From the NCBI RefSeq assembly GCF_019393635.1, contig NC_057864.1, positions 479,250,117 to 479,314,116 of the forward strand: 64,000 nt of DNA, read 5' to 3'. The notes below the pieces were generated by a model that ran no database searches, had not been told where the DNA came from, and saw nothing but the letters and a program-made list of their open reading frames with translations. Below, one piece after another: positions 1-11,399 of this stretch. Both the position numbers and the translations under genes were made by a program. The DNA comes from Dromiciops gliroides (Eukaryota > Chordata > Mammalia > Microbiotheria > Microbiotheriidae). Position 1 is the stretch's first letter. Every line of letters begins with the position of its first letter.

Positions 1-480
1 AAAGATTATAAAACAGAAAAAAGTGGAAAGAAAAACAGATTTACAGAAAGAATGGTGAGAGACTCAATAAAGTCACATTATCCCAAGGGCATTTAAGGAT
101 GAAAAATGGAAAATTAATAGACAAAAATGGGGAAAAAATTTGGTAAGATTTTTACAACCCAGTATCTTTTCTCCATCAATGATAAGAAGAGCCACCATAT
201 TTGGACCCTTAATATTATAATCCCAGGAGAGCTGTATGAGGAAGGAGAGGTGGCAGTAATGAGAACAAAAATGAGGACAGCTGCTTTAGATCAAGGCCAC
301 ACAGGGAAGGACAGTGCTGGAGGGACACAATATTCTCAAGAGATCTGAAAGAAATGGTAATACCAAGTAATAGGCCTTATCACTACACAGAAAGTGAATG
401 AGAAATTATCAGTAATTACTGACCCAAATGACTTATTTCCTATCTCTCTAAAATTTCATGACGATAATCTATATGGGAAC
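1..480. other. No recognised feature
   Basis: A-rich sequence without a repeat or exon that I recognise. The short open frames lack family resemblance, splice context or codon structure. Confidence 0.4.
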
Positions 481-497
481 TAAGAATGATCTTTCCA

Positions 498-686
498 TCT
501 TCCTGAGTTCAAATCCGGCCAACACTTACCGGCTGGGTAACTCTGGCCAAATCACTTAATGCCATTTACCTCAGTTTCCTCATCTGTCAGATGGACTAGA
601 GAAGGAAATGGCAAACCACTCCAGTATCTTTGCCAAGAAAACCCCATGAAGAGTCAGATGTGACTGAAATGACTGAACAACAAAAG
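498..686 (+). mobile_element. RTE-tailed SINE, 5'-truncated
   Basis: The MIR-like core (GAGTTCAAATCC, then CAGTTTCCTCATCTGTCAG) runs into a tail that reads as a LINE-derived 3' end (GGAAATGGCAAACCACTCC, then GACTGAAATGACTGAACAAC). The tail resembles the 3' end of the RTE LINE at about 52588. The tRNA-like head is lost. Other members of this family in the window lie at 22050, 25981, 32149, 33971, 51764 and 61460. Confidence 0.8.
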
Positions 687-714
687 GCTATTCCTAGAGC
701 TGATTGCTCAATGC

Positions 715-1545
715 ATAGATTTAGGAAACTGAAGATGGATAGAATTCAAGCTGGGCCAAAATTGGGAAGATGTATGTATCTTCTGAGTTCTTTCTCTCCT
801 CAGGCTCTTTCAGGTGGTCAGTTTGGAAGGCAGCAACTTCACTTTCTCCTTTTTTGATTCTTTTTTTCTGGTGGATGTTAGATTTTACTCCATATCACAT
901 GTGCATTGCTGTTGGAAAGGATTGCTTAGAAGAGGGCATTGACTTCCCATCTCCTGGGCTCAGAAGGGAAAGCAACTTTCTGAACTTCACTGCCTGAATT
1001 AGATTCATAGTAACTCACATTCTCAGAATCTCTGGGTTCCTTTCTTCCTTGGAGCTAGACCTCAGTCAGACTCAGTTCCAGGATTAGAACCCTGCCAGCT
1101 TTCGTTGATTTTCCCTGGTTGCCGGAATTTTCTGGCACATGGGAATGATTGTAGTTTCCAAGCTTCAGTTGCTTCTGGTCAGCACTGGTCATGCCATCTG
1201 AACTTCTTCTGGCTGTTCACAGTTTCCCTTACATTCCAATGACATGATTACCAAAAAAAGCATAGGAAATGAAGAAAGAACCTACAAAAATACCATATTC
1301 CTGTGCATTCTATTGTATCACTTCTCTCTTTATTGAAACAAACAAGAACAAGAGATGGTAATTGCAACTCTGGAAGGAGGAAGGGGAATCAATTTCTTGT
1401 GTCAGGATCATCAGAAAATTCTTTGCTGGTTGCTCTCTGTGAGTTATCTTTGTAGGCTCAGAGGCAAGCAATTTCCCACTAATTTGAATACGTACCAAAT
1501 GTACCAGCTAGAAATGTCTATGATTCAATGATGCTCTATTTTTTA
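715..1545. other. No recognised feature
   Basis: Mixed-composition sequence with no repeat, exon or RNA that I can support on either strand. Confidence 0.4.
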
Positions 1546-1547
1546 TT

Positions 1548-1775
1548 AGACCTTTGGACTGCTCTGGAGACAGTGAAATTGAGGCAAGAGCATCATAAGT
1601 TCATGGATATAGAGATCAACTTGGTTTCAAGTTTCAGCTGTTCTACTTATTTATAAGGTGACCTTGGGTCAGTCAGTCACTTACTCTCAGTGGGACTGTT
1701 TTCTCATCTGGAAAACGAGGGGTATGGACTAATGACCTTTAATGTCTTTCAGCTCTAAATTGGATTGTCTGATGA
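1548..1775 (+). mobile_element. MIR-family SINE remnant
   Basis: It has the MIR order: a head with a degraded 'gttcaaat' site, 'gtgaccttgggtcagtcac', then a 'tctcatctggaaaacgaggg' tail and a 'ctctaaat' 3' part. It is diverged and no target duplication is visible. Confidence 0.6.
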
Positions 1776-2416
1776 ATAGCTCACCTTTTTATAGTACTTT
1801 AAGGCTGACAAAACACACCCCTCTGAGACAGATGGTATGAGAATTGCTTTTTTTACACAATGCCACCCCTTACCTTTCTCTAACTCTGAAGGATATTAAG
1901 AAAATCATAGGAAATGTTGTGTAAGAAAAAACTGGGGTTATTCAGCAGATAGTCACTGTATCATTCCATTGAAATAGCCCTGTTAGTAATGAAAGGGCAG
2001 TGAGAATTTTAAAACTATTTTCATGATTTATTTTTGTTTTTACACTGACTATATTTCTCCTCCTTTTCCATTCTAGAGAGTTATCTTTTATGAAAAAAAG
2101 ATTTTTTAAGATAAAAGGGAAGAGGAAGAAGAGGGAAAAAATTCAACAAAACTGATCAAAATATTTAAGAAAATTTGACATTATTTGCAAAGTACTACAC
2201 CTATACACTCTACATTTTCTAGCACAATTCCATAAAGTGTAGGGGAGGGCTCTCAGTGAGGCTGTTTTGATAATGCTCTCTGACTTAGCACTTTAAAAAT
2301 TGTAATCATTGTAAACATGTAATCATCCGCATCCAGTCTCAGTGTCAACATGGTGGGAATAATGGAGGCAAGGAAGAGCAAAGGTGGAACCTTGGGTGGT
2401 ACAGAGGAACTTTTCA
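1776..2416. other. No recognised feature
   Basis: AT-rich sequence. Nothing further is recognised. Confidence 0.35.
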
Positions 2417-2457
2417 AGAATGTACCCATTAAAAAAAAAAAAAGAATGTACCCATTA
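2417..2457. mobile_element. Poly(A)-only insertion with 15-bp target duplication
   Basis: AGAATGTACCCATTA occurs at 2417-2431 and again, perfectly, at 2443-2457. Between the copies there is only an A run of about eleven bases. This is the layout of an L1-type target-primed insertion in which essentially only the poly(A) tail was copied. Slippage cannot easily produce a perfect 15-bp non-A direct repeat around an A run. Confidence 0.65.
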
Positions 2458-2759
2458 TCTGAAGACTGAGGGGAAGGAGATTGCGAGTTAGATAGAGAGC
2501 TGAGTGCATTAGTACTGCATTGCTACAACCAGCCATGGTACTTAAGGTAAACAAATAGAGAGCTAAAATTCGTGTTTTAATTATTAAATATTTTATCTGA
2601 AAGCTAACATTGAACAATAATACAAACAACTAAATATGTTTAGTAAGTACTTACAGTTAAATCATTTTAAGACACAGAATATCATATTTTCAGTCCTCCC
2701 CTCCAAGTCTGTCTAGATTCTTTGTTCGTTTTCATTCATTTTCCTTCCTACCGTAGCAT

Positions 2760-3420
2760 ATGCTCCATTTTTCCAGTTCACTTTTTTTCACCGTGTCTTA
2801 TTTCCTAAAGGCCTTGCTAATTTCTTTGTATTCCTCATACCTGTCAGTATTAGTCAGGACTATAGTACTTCATCACGTGAATGTGCCACAATTTATTTAG
2901 CCCCCATGGCTTGGCATTTAGGTGGTTTCCAGATTTTTGTAATTACATTTAGTGGCATAATAAACATCTTTCAAATAGTAGCTTTTTGTTGTTGCTGTTA
3001 CTGTATGATTTTTAAAATTTTTAGGCTATATACAAAATGATTAAATTAAATTATTGTATTGGCTCAGAGAGTAAGATTATTTCACCACCTCTACTCTAAT
3101 TCCCAAATTGCTCTTGAAAAAGATTTGTTTGTAATCCTGATATAGCTTTGGATAAGTGTACCTGTTCTCACACAGCACTGCCAGTATTCAACTTTATTTC
3201 TTTCAGTTATTTTTGCTTATTTGATGTGTATGAGGTGGTAGACAAAGGTTTTTTCAATTTGCATCTCTTTGTTTATTACTGAGGTTGAGTATTTTTTCAT
3301 TTGATTACAAACAATTTCTGTTATTTCTTTTGAAAATTATCTGTTCCTGTTCCTTGAGCATGTCTTTATTGTAAACTTAGAAATATCACTTGTATATTTG
3401 ATTATTTTTATAAAGCAATT
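2760..3420 (-). mobile_element. Old L1 remnant, 3' end of ORF2 plus 3'UTR
   Basis: The reverse strand follows the same order as the clearer L1 at 46685-47820: a '...cacaatttatttagcc...' segment, a pause-like region near 'gctcttgaaaaaga', then 'atttgcatctctttgtttatta' and a segment like 'ttgaaaattatctgttcctg'. The reading frames are destroyed. It is an old, 5'-truncated copy. Confidence 0.6.
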
Positions 3421-3869
3421 TAATTTTAAAATTCTGAACTTAATACCATATAGGATGGACATTTCCATTTGCAAAACAGAATAGAGCCTGGGGACTGTGT
3501 GTGCAGCCATGATTCTTCATATATAGCTTATTCTTTCCTCTAAGTATTCAATAATTCAACATGTTATTTTCAAAGATGTTGTACTTGTCTGTTTTCTAAT
3601 GACCTCCTTTCTTTTTGCTTCTTCCCATTTTTGAAATGCTTCAGTGACTCTCTTTTTGCACTTTTAGATTTTAAAATATTTTTGATAACCCTATTACTTT
3701 TCTCCTTCCCTTACTTCCTCATCCAGTGGAAGAAAGAAAAACAAAAACCTTGTATCCAATATTCATAGTTAAGCCAAACACATTTTCAGTCTTTATCTAA
3801 AAACATGACTCATTCCACACCTCTAGTCCATCATCTCATTGTCAGAGGAAGATAGGTAGTATTTTTGAA
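3421..3869. other. No recognised feature
   Basis: T-rich sequence between two antisense L1 fragments. It may be L1-derived but is too diverged to assign. Confidence 0.3.
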
Positions 3870-4257
3870 GACTGGTCCCCCAGCATTATGATTGATCATT
3901 GCACTTATTGGAATTCTGAAGTCCTTCTTCATTGTCTTCCTTTACAATGTTGTGATTGCTTTCCAGTTTCTGGTCACTCACTTCAAGTCTTCCCAGGTTT
4001 GTCTGGAAGCTTCCCTTTCTTTATTCCTTGTACAATCATATTCCATTATATTCTTAGATCATAATCTGCCCATTTTTTCTTCAATTGATGAACACCCCCT
4101 TAGTTTCCATTTCTTTGCTGCTATAGATTGGTTACTTTTCTATGTATGTGACCTTTTCCACTTTATTTGAGATGTTTGGAGTATAGCTTTAGAAATAGTT
4201 TTGCTGGGTCAAAGTATATGCACAGTTTAGTGACTTTGGAAAGATAGTTACACATTG

Positions 4258-4299
<42 letters not shown>

Positions 4300-4500
4300 G
4301 GTGTGGGGTAGTGAGGGTTAAGTGACTTGCCCAGGGTCACACAGTTAGTAAGTGTTGTATCTGAGGTCAAATTTGAACTCAGGTCTTCCTGAATCCAGGG
4401 CTGATGCTTTATCCACTGCACCACCTAGCTGCCCTACAAATTGCTTTTCAAAAGAGATGAACCAAGTCACAATGCCACCAACAATATATTAGTGAGACAT
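3870..4500 (-). mobile_element. L1 remnant (3' region), split by a SINE
   Basis: The reverse strand carries L1 3' sequence in the same order as 47130-47470, for example 'caatcatattccattatatt', 'tcaattgatgaacacccc', 'gggtcaaagtatatgcacag' and 'caccaacaatatattagtg'. The SINE at 4264-4434 interrupts it. The L1 text resumes directly after the second copy of the SINE target duplication. Confidence 0.75.
4264..4434 (-). mobile_element. tRNA-derived SINE (WSINE1-like, CTCATTGCC tail class)
   Basis: Antisense SINE with a (CT)n tract where the tail lies, the GTGAGGGTTAAGTGACTTGC tail and a CCACCTAGCTGCCC head. The target duplication is TACACATTGCTTTTC at 4249-4263 and TACAAATTGCTTTTC at 4435-4449, 14 of 15 matching. 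It sits inside an older L1. Confidence 0.9.
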
Positions 4501-4502
4501 CT

Positions 4503-4640
4503 TGGTGGGGAGGTGGATAGAACGCTGCATGTAGAGTTAAGAAGATTTAGGTTCAAATATTGCCTCGGGTACTTACTATGGATGTGTGACCCTGGACAAG
4601 TCACTTAACCTCTCCCAGCCTCAGTTTCCTATAGACACCG
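4503..4640 (+). mobile_element. MIR-family SINE
   Basis: It starts with a tRNA-like head ('ggaggtggatagaacgctgc'), has 'aggttcaaatattgcctc' in place of the B box, then 'tgtgaccctggacaagtcac' and 'ctcccagcctcagtttcct'. Confidence 0.7.
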
Positions 4641-4776
4641 TGTCTATTTTTCTTAGTGAAAATAAAGATAAGTTTTTTTCCCCCATTCACACTCACAACC
4701 CCAGTGAAATCTATGCACTTGAGTCCCAGGTTAAGAACCTCTATCTTTTGTTTTCTTTTTCTATTTTATCTTTTCC

Positions 4777-5020
4777 TTGTTGTTGTGTCGGTCCTTCATT
4801 CTTGAAAAGGACCATGACATCTGGGTGATGGTATGACTTGCAGTGAATTGGATTAAAGTGAAGCAAAGTCATGAACCTAGGCCCTGTATGTTTAAGGAAA
4901 TTGGGGTTAAATGACTTGTCCAGAGTCACACAGCTCATAAGTGTCTGAAGTCACATTTGAACTCAGGTCCTCCCAATTTCAGGGCCAGTGCTCTATCCAC
5001 TGCACCACCTAAGCTGCCCC
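4777..5020 (-). mobile_element. Composite SINE: RTESINE tail plus tRNA-SINE
   Basis: In + coordinates it begins with the tail unit (TTGTTGTTG, then 'tccttcattcttgaaaagga' and 'ccatgacatctgggtgatgg') and continues into antisense SINE sequence ending in 'ctaagctgcccc'. The same tail unit recurs at 24985-25345, 29810-29972, 42064-42292 and 50190-50255. Confidence 0.75.
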
Positions 5021-5671
5021 ATACTTTACATCTTTTCCTACCTTAGTTATCAAGTTCATATTTGTGTCATTGAAAGAATTTGGCCAAATTACTTGTTTTC
5101 CTTTTTTTTTTTAAGTTTATTTAACATTGGAATTAATTGTTCTTTGAACGTTTGATAAAATTCCCTTGTAAATCCAAATAATCTGCCCCCATCCTCACTC
5201 CCTTAGGAGTTCATTTATGGCTTGTTAAATTTATGTGAAATTGGGTTATTTAAATTTTCTATTTCTTGTTCTGTTAATCTGGGCATTTCATAGTTTTGTA
5301 AATATTCATCCATTCTATGTAAATTGTAGGGATTTTTGTTATTGTTGTTTATAATGAACAAGTTTTTAATTTATTTTTTGTTCATTTGTTGAAAGTTCTC
5401 TTCCATTTTTTTTTGATACTAGTAATTTGATTTTTCACTTTCTTTAAAAAAAGCAGACTATCTCAAGGTCTATTTTATTTTTAGCTCTCCTAAGACAGAT
5501 TTTAGGTTTATTAACTAATTAAATGTTTTGGATTATTTTTTTTGCTTTCATTAAAAAAATCATTTTGTTTAATGTCCATAATTTCTATTTTGTCCAGGAT
5601 TGTTTTGAATTTAGTTGAAATTTTTTAATGTTAATTTTCTATTTTTTTTGTATTTTGTCCAGTAGATTGAA

Positions 5672-5779
5672 CTTTTCTCTCTCTCTCTCTCTGTCTCTGT
5701 CTCTCTGTCTCTGTCTGTCTCTCTGTCTCTCTGTCTCTGTCTCTGTCTCTGTCTCTCTGTCTCTCTCTTTCTCTCTCTT
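5672..5779. repeat. TCTCTG/CT microsatellite
   Basis: Interrupted (CT)n with TCTCTG and TCTGTC variants, about 105 bp, at the tail side of an antisense SINE. It probably expanded from the SINE 3' tail. It generates spurious Arg-Glu repeat frames. Confidence 0.95.
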
Positions 5780-5916
5780 TTGCGGGGCAATGAGGGTTAA
5801 ATGACTTTCTCAGGGTCACACAGCTAGTAAGTGTCAAGTGTCTGAGGCCGGATTTGAACTCAGGTTCTCCTGAATCCAGGGCCGGTACTTTATCCACTGT
5901 GCCACCTAGCTGCCCC
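5780..5916 (-). mobile_element. tRNA-derived SINE (CTCATTGCC tail class)
   Basis: Antisense SINE with a GCGGGGCAATGAGGGTTAA tail, TGTCAAGTGTCTGAGG core, 'aatccagggccggtacttta' and a head ending CACCTAGCTGCCCC. It is inserted in an L1 ORF2 remnant. Confidence 0.9.
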
Positions 5917-6184
5917 TCTATCTCTCTTTTAATGATGAAAGTATTTAGAGATACATTTTCCCCTGTGTACTGCTTTGGATTATCCTATTTTTAAAATTAT
6001 ATTTCTTTAATTATTGCCATTTTATTTAACAAAATGATTTACCATTTCTATGATTTGTTCTTTGATCTCCAATTTCTTTAGGATTAAGGTATTTAGTCTT
6101 TAATTTCTAATTATTCTTCTCTTTTTTCTTATTTATCTTTCTTAAAATTGGTGTTTTGATAATACATGGGTGTAAGGAGCTTCA

Positions 6185-7350
6185 CTATCCTGGTTGCTAC
6201 CCTGAGACCCAATCTATATTATCAGTAGTCTGCCTAACCTGTGATTCTGGGAACTGAACACAATATTCCAGTTGCAGGACAGAGTGTGGAGGGACCATGA
6301 TCTCCCAATTTCTGGAAATTCTGATGCTATTAATGCAGCCTGAGACTGATCACAAGAGCTTTTCCGGATTCCCCAGTGCAAGGCTGACTCATTAAGCTTT
6401 CAGTCCATTAAGACTCCCAATCTGTTTTAGGTTAATTGCTGTGTAACCATGCCTGTTCTATTTTGTGTTTTAGAACATAATGTTTTGGAACCCAAATGAA
6501 AGTCTACATTTTTCCCTGAAAAAAAAAATCATCTTTTGCCATTCAGCCTAGTATTGTAGCCCAGGGCTTCTTAAACTTTTTTCACTTGTTATCCCTTTTC
6601 ACCAGAGAAATTTTTACAGGATCCCGGGTATATAGGTTTATAAAATAGGTATACGTAGCCTTTTCCTGTTGCCAAATTTTTGGCCACCCACACATTCAGT
6701 TACACAATCCTGTATGGTGTCGTGACCCACAAGTTAAGAAGCTTTGTTCTAGACTGTCTAGATCGTGACTTGGTCAAACCATATGGTAGGGATTCCCCTT
6801 CAGTTTTGCATTATTCGCACAGTTGATAAGCATGCTATTTATACCACTTATCCATGATAAGGGCATAAGCCCAAGTACCAATCCTTGGGGGCACTCCTTC
6901 TATCAGCCCTGCCAATCTGATATTGCACCATGAACAACCACTCTCTGAATTGAGACATTCAACCAGTTCCAAATTTATCTATTTACTCTATGATGTAACC
7001 CATATTCCTTGGGATAACAGCATGAGGTATATCATCAAACACTTTGCTAAAACTTAGGACAACTACATCTCTAGAAATCCCTTATCATCCACTTATGTAA
7101 CCCTGTCAGCATGAAGAAATAAGGTTTGTCTGGCTGCCTTGTTCTGGATGAAGTCAGGTTGGCTCTTTGGAATCACTGCTTTCCTTTCTCTTTAAGGATC
7201 CATTCTAGAATTTTTCCAGCAATCAAATTCAAGCTCAGTTGCCTATAGTTTCCAGTCTATTGTCTTTCCTTTTTGGAAAACTGGAGTAACCTTCACTCTT
7301 TTTCCAATTCTGCAGTTATCATCTTCTTAGCAATTTTCCTTTTTAATTTT
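6185..7350 (-). mobile_element. CR1/L3-clade LINE remnant, antisense
   Basis: The reverse strand follows the 3' part and reverse-transcriptase region of vertebrate CR1/L3 elements. Around 7000-7090 it still reads VVVLSFSKVFDDIPHAV, a decayed form of the RT block with the (F/Y)SKAFD motif of this clade. Flanking + text ('gcaaggctgactcattaagc', 'tccattaagactcccaatct', 'ccaatccttgggggcactcc') fits the same family. Stops occur in all frames. A hAT element splits it at 6562-6746. Confidence 0.75.
6562..6746. mobile_element. hAT (Charlie-type) non-autonomous DNA transposon
   Basis: A 185-bp element with terminal inverted repeats: CAGGGCTTCTTAAAC at the left, and the right end reads CAAAGCTTCTTAACT on the other strand (12 of 15 matching). 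Flanks TTGTAGCC (6554-6561) and TTCTAGAC (6747-6754) match at 6 of 8, as expected for an old 8-bp hAT target duplication. Internal text such as 'aaatttttacaggatcccgg' and 'atataggtttataaaatagg' resembles opossum Charlie-type elements. It has no transposase. Confidence 0.75.
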
Positions 7351-7889
7351 TCCCATCCAAAGCGTCATTGATAATGGCAGGAAAAAATAGAAGCAAAATA
7401 ATGAATGTATGGTTATTCTTTCTCTTGGTTGTCACTTATTGGCATCCCATCCACTTTGAGAAGCAGTCCCCTTACGTCTCTGATCCTCCTTTCCCCCCAA
7501 ATGTAATAAAATACAAACTGATGAACTTTTGGTGGGGCTTTAATTTTTCTCATAAGGTTTGCTCCAGCCATGACTGTGTCACATTCTGGTATTTATTCTC
7601 TGTCATGTGCACTTGCTTCCATCTTCTGTACGTCTCTTTTAATGATTGATGAGATCCCTGTACATTGCCATCAGCCTCTTCTATTGATTTATGTTTTTCT
7701 TCCCCATCAGTAATTTTTCCCCCTTTGTGTCTTCAGAACTTAATTCTGGAGTTTTCTATTCCTCCTGGGATAACTTCCTCTATAGAATTTTACTCTTCAG
7801 TATCCTATATTTTTCTCTGAACTCTTTGAAATTTGCTCTTAAGTCTAAGGAACATGCTACATTATTCAAGGTTTTCCAATCTTTTATTA
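7351..7889. other. Unassigned, possibly LINE-derived
   Basis: T/C-rich sequence with short open frames of no recognised family. It may continue the flanking LINE remnants, but I cannot anchor it. Confidence 0.3.
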
Positions 7890-8330
7890 CAAACTCTAGG
7901 AGTTTGACCATTGTCACTCCCTTCCTGAAGAGCATCTGTGGCTTTCTATTGTCTCTATGTTAAATATAAACTCCTACGTTTAGCCCCGAAGTCCCTTTGC
8001 AATCTGGCTCCAGTCTAACTTTCCAGTCTGATCATACATGAATATCTCTCATGCATCCTATATTCCACCCAGACTGGCCTATCTTACTTAGAATGTTTCT
8101 TTTGAAAACTTTCTTTATTTTTTTCACCCCTGTTTCTTGAAACCACTCATTCCTTTTGTGGCTCAGCTCAAGTGTAGCCACCTTCATAAAGTCTTTCCTG
8201 AACCCCCCAGTGGTTGGTGCCTCTCTTCCCTCAAATTGCTTTTATAATCTGTATTTATGCTGCACTACACCATGTCCTCTTATCTACTTGGATGATTATT
8301 ATTTCCCCTCCTGCTTGCAAGTTAGTAGTA
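7890..8330 (+). mobile_element. L2-type LINE 3' remnant
   Basis: The order 'agtccctttgcaatctggct', 'ctggcctatcttacttagaa', 'gctcagctcaagtgtagcca' and 'aaagtctttcctgaaccccc' is that of the end of an L2-type ORF and the start of its 3'UTR. Frames are broken. Confidence 0.6.
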
Positions 8331-8920
8331 GTGGTGATATTAATGATGTTGGTTAAAAAGAGAATGAGTGATAATGCAATTAATCACTCTTTTCCCTTCT
8401 CACTGAGAGAGTCTGGCTTCTCATGATCATTAGTTCCATCTCACCAGGACTCTAGGAGAGCATGTGCTCACAAAAGACAAGGCACCATGCTAGCAGACAG
8501 GGAAGTAGCAGGTACTCCCCATGGGCACACCTGACCCTTCATATGATAGATTTATGAACTTCTAGAAGTGTGTGGCCCATGCCACTCATTTCCAATTCCC
8601 TTCTTCAGGTGAGGAATTCTCTTTAATCAGTGGCCTCAGCTCTGCTTCGGGGAGAGATGTGTTTCTTTAAACTGGTGTTGGAAGGGGAAAAGCCCTGAAG
8701 GTACCTAAAGTAACTGGTCTCAGAAGAGTTAACTCTAGTTCTTTCCTACAGGAACTGTTGCAGGTTTAGTCTGGGTCTTTGGTATTTCTCTGCTTTTAGA
8801 AAGTCATAAAATATGAACCAATAATTTCTCTCTTATTGCTCCAAAACTCCCATTTTTTTCAGAGAATCCCCCCACCCAGATGTCCAGATTTAATTACATC
8901 TATCAATCCTTTCTATAAGT
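8331..8920. other. No recognised feature
   Basis: Nothing I can name on either strand. Confidence 0.35.
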
Positions 8921-9021
8921 CAGTCTCTCTCTCTCTCTCTCTTTCTGTCTCACTCTCTCTCTTTGTCTCTCTCTCTTTCTCTGTCTCTCTCTGTCTGTCT
9001 GCCTGGCTCTTTCTCTCTCTT

Positions 9022-9093
<72 letters not shown>
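8921..9093. repeat. Compound CT/CA microsatellite
   Basis: An interrupted (CT)n block, 8921-9024, is followed by about 34 CA units at 9025-9093. The CA part is nearly pure. Open frames across it are repeat translations, not genes. Confidence 0.97.
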
Positions 9094-9099
<6 letters not shown>

Positions 9100-9217
9100 A
9101 GCCACTTTAGTCACTGAGTCAGAATATTTCTTCAGCACCCATTACAACTCCTTGGTCAAAGGAGTGCTAATATTGAGTTTCCTCTTTTTGCTTTCTCCAT
9201 TCGCTCCCCCACCCCCA

Positions 9218-9285
9218 GGTAATGAGCATTTAAGTGCCTACTATGTTTCAAGTATTATGCTAAGCACTGGAGAAAGGCTTCCTTT
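9218..9285 (-). mobile_element. L2 3'-end fragment, antisense
   Basis: 'aatgagcatttaagtgccta', 'ctatgtttcaagtattatgc' and 'taagcactgg' read as the reverse of the standard L2 3' terminus. Confidence 0.6.
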
Positions 9286-10744
9286 CTGTCAGACTTAAGA
9301 GGTACCTGAAACAGAGCTGCTCTAACAGGATTGATTCTTTCGGATGTCCATAGTGTTGCCTGCTGATCGTTAGTTCCACCCTGATTCTGGACTCAGTTTG
9401 CCAGGGATTGGTACTGTAAGAGGCAGAGCTAAGCAAAAAGACTTATTCTCCCCAAATCTGTGGTGTCTAGAGACCCAAATGACAACAATCACGGTGGTGC
9501 CCGTGATTGATAAGTACTGAAAATCTCTCTGATTGAGAAGTTCACGGTAAGGGGTGGGAAGTAAAGGGGCTCTTCCCTTGCCCTAGTTTTTCTTTGTCTT
9601 TCTAGGGTCTTTTATAAGACTCTATGATGAGTTTCTGAACATACAAACCTTTCCACTTATTCCCTCTCCATTATGTGTGAGTGCAGTTCAGAAATCCCCT
9701 GACTATACTGACGAAAGGGGAGGGTAATTAAACAGTTTTGTGAGACAGATGGATGGAAGGTTCTATGCTTTGCTATTTCATTTCCTTTTATTTTCACTAT
9801 GTTTAATAAGCCATGTGGCCACAGTATGTTGAAAGCCTATATCCTGTGAATGACATAGGAGATGCTTTGACTGGATAGACCTCTCCAGAGGATGTTGATT
9901 CAATATGCAGCATGGCCTTGTAGCCAGAGATTCTGAATTTTTGATATCTTCAGAGCACCATTTCATATCATTCCCTTGCTTAAATTAAGAACCTGATCTG
10001 TATGTGGTTTAACTACTCAGCTGCTCAGTGGAGTAGAAATTTCTTTCACACATGCATTCTTGAATGACTTGAACCAGGCTAGCTGGTTGGTGGCTTAAAT
10101 AGAGCACTAGCTGATAGACAGCTAAGATATTCCACTCCCTCACTGGATAATTAATATAGTGACACACTGCTCTATTGCAGGCTTATGGAAGACAGCACAT
10201 AAACTTATTGAGACTGTGTCCACTACAGAGTTTAGTAGAAATATAGTATATATCACTGAGTATTATACTCAAATATAGATACACCTGTCACATTTAAAAA
10301 TATATACTCTGTATTAACTTACTATTGATTACTTATCTTGGCCAATAATTAAACACAGAACTGAAACAATTTAAGTTTATTAAGTCAGGTACAGAGGGAG
10401 AGAGCTAAAAATGCAGTGGTCTCCTCTCCTTAAGTGCCTAAAAGCTTTACATTATAGAAAGTTCAAACAAAGGAAGAGATAAATAATAGCTTATTGACCA
10501 GTACAGAAGCAGTTTTAAAATAAAACACATAAGTTGCTTGAGATGTATAGTATATAGGGAGAAAATACCTCACATTCCTTGCATCAATCTTCAGATCCCT
10601 GAAAGGTTTGGGGGGTTAGCATAACCTGGAGTCATGCATTAAGCATTTAAAAAATCTGGTCTCTAAGCAACATGGCTGGTCTCTCAGCCATGAAGGGCTG
10701 GGTTCAAATTATGAAATAAAGTTTTCCCACAGTATGAACATCGT
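9286..10744. other. No recognised feature
   Basis: A long stretch of apparently single-copy sequence. I see no exon with convincing splice sites, no RNA gene and no young repeat. Confidence 0.4.
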
Positions 10745-10850
10745 GTATCCTACCAGTGGAATATAAGCTTCTTAAGGACAGAGTCTCATTTTTGTCTTTC
10801 TATCCTCAGTACGTAGCACAGGGCCTGATAAAGAGTCACTTAAATTCTTA
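10745..10850 (+). mobile_element. L2 3'-end fragment
   Basis: 'aagcttcttaaggacagagt', 'ctttctatcctcagtacgta' and 'gcacagggcctgataaagag' follow the last 100 bases of L2. Confidence 0.65.
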
Positions 10851-11187
10851 TGAATTCAAAGTAAATGGAAATTTAATGAATTGAAGGGAGTAAATCTTTC
10901 CCTATAAATTTCTTAGCATTTTCACCATAACTGACAGCTCCATTATGTTAGTCACTGCAAAATAGAATTACACCCTCATGGAGGCAATAGATACACACAT
11001 ATCATTAAGGCAAAGCAAGAAGTTGTTAGTTGCTTTGCTTTTAGTTATTATGATTTTATAGTTATTTTATGGTTTTATAGTCATATTAGTTATTTTTTAG
11101 CTTATTTGAGTCATGAGTATTTAGAAGTATGTTAATTCTCAAATATTTAATAGTTGGTTTTAGTAATTATAATTAAATTTACTTTTT

Positions 11188-11350
11188 TTTTCTTTTCTTT
11201 TCTTTTTTTTTTTTTTGGTGAGGCAATTGGGGTTAAGTGACTTGCCCAGGGTCACACAGCTAGTAAGTGTTAAGTGTCTGAGGCCGGATTTGAACTCAGG
11301 TCCTCCTGAATCCAGGGCCAGTGCTTTATCCACTGTACCACCTAGCTGCC
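11188..11350 (-). mobile_element. tRNA-derived SINE (CAATTGCCTCACC tail class)
   Basis: Antisense copy with a T-rich tail and GGTGAGGCAATTGGGGTTAA. It has a 14-bp target duplication TAAATTTACTTTTT at 11174-11187 and 11351-11364. The tail is of one subfamily but the 'aatccagggccagtgcttta' head is of the other, so it is a mosaic or intermediate. Confidence 0.93.
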
Positions 11351-11399
11351 TAAATTTACTTTTTATATTGTTTTCTGGACCTTTTTTTGCTGAAAAATA

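Larger units (their letters stand above)
5095..6165 (-). mobile_element. L1 ORF2 remnant, antisense
   Basis: T-rich sequence whose reverse strand follows the middle of L1 ORF2. Recognisable + strand segments include 'aggtctattttatttttagc', 'ttaatgtccataatttctat' and 'tttctatgatttgttctttg' followed by 'ggattaaggtatttagtc'. No frame is intact. A microsatellite and SINE (5672-5916) interrupt it. With 3870-4500 it may be one broken L1 copy. Confidence 0.65.

Noticed and set aside
8836..9298. Open frames of about 60-110 codons over the CT/CA microsatellite
   Set aside because: They are translations of dinucleotide repeats (Leu-Ser, Thr-His and Cys-Val runs), with no independent coding evidence.
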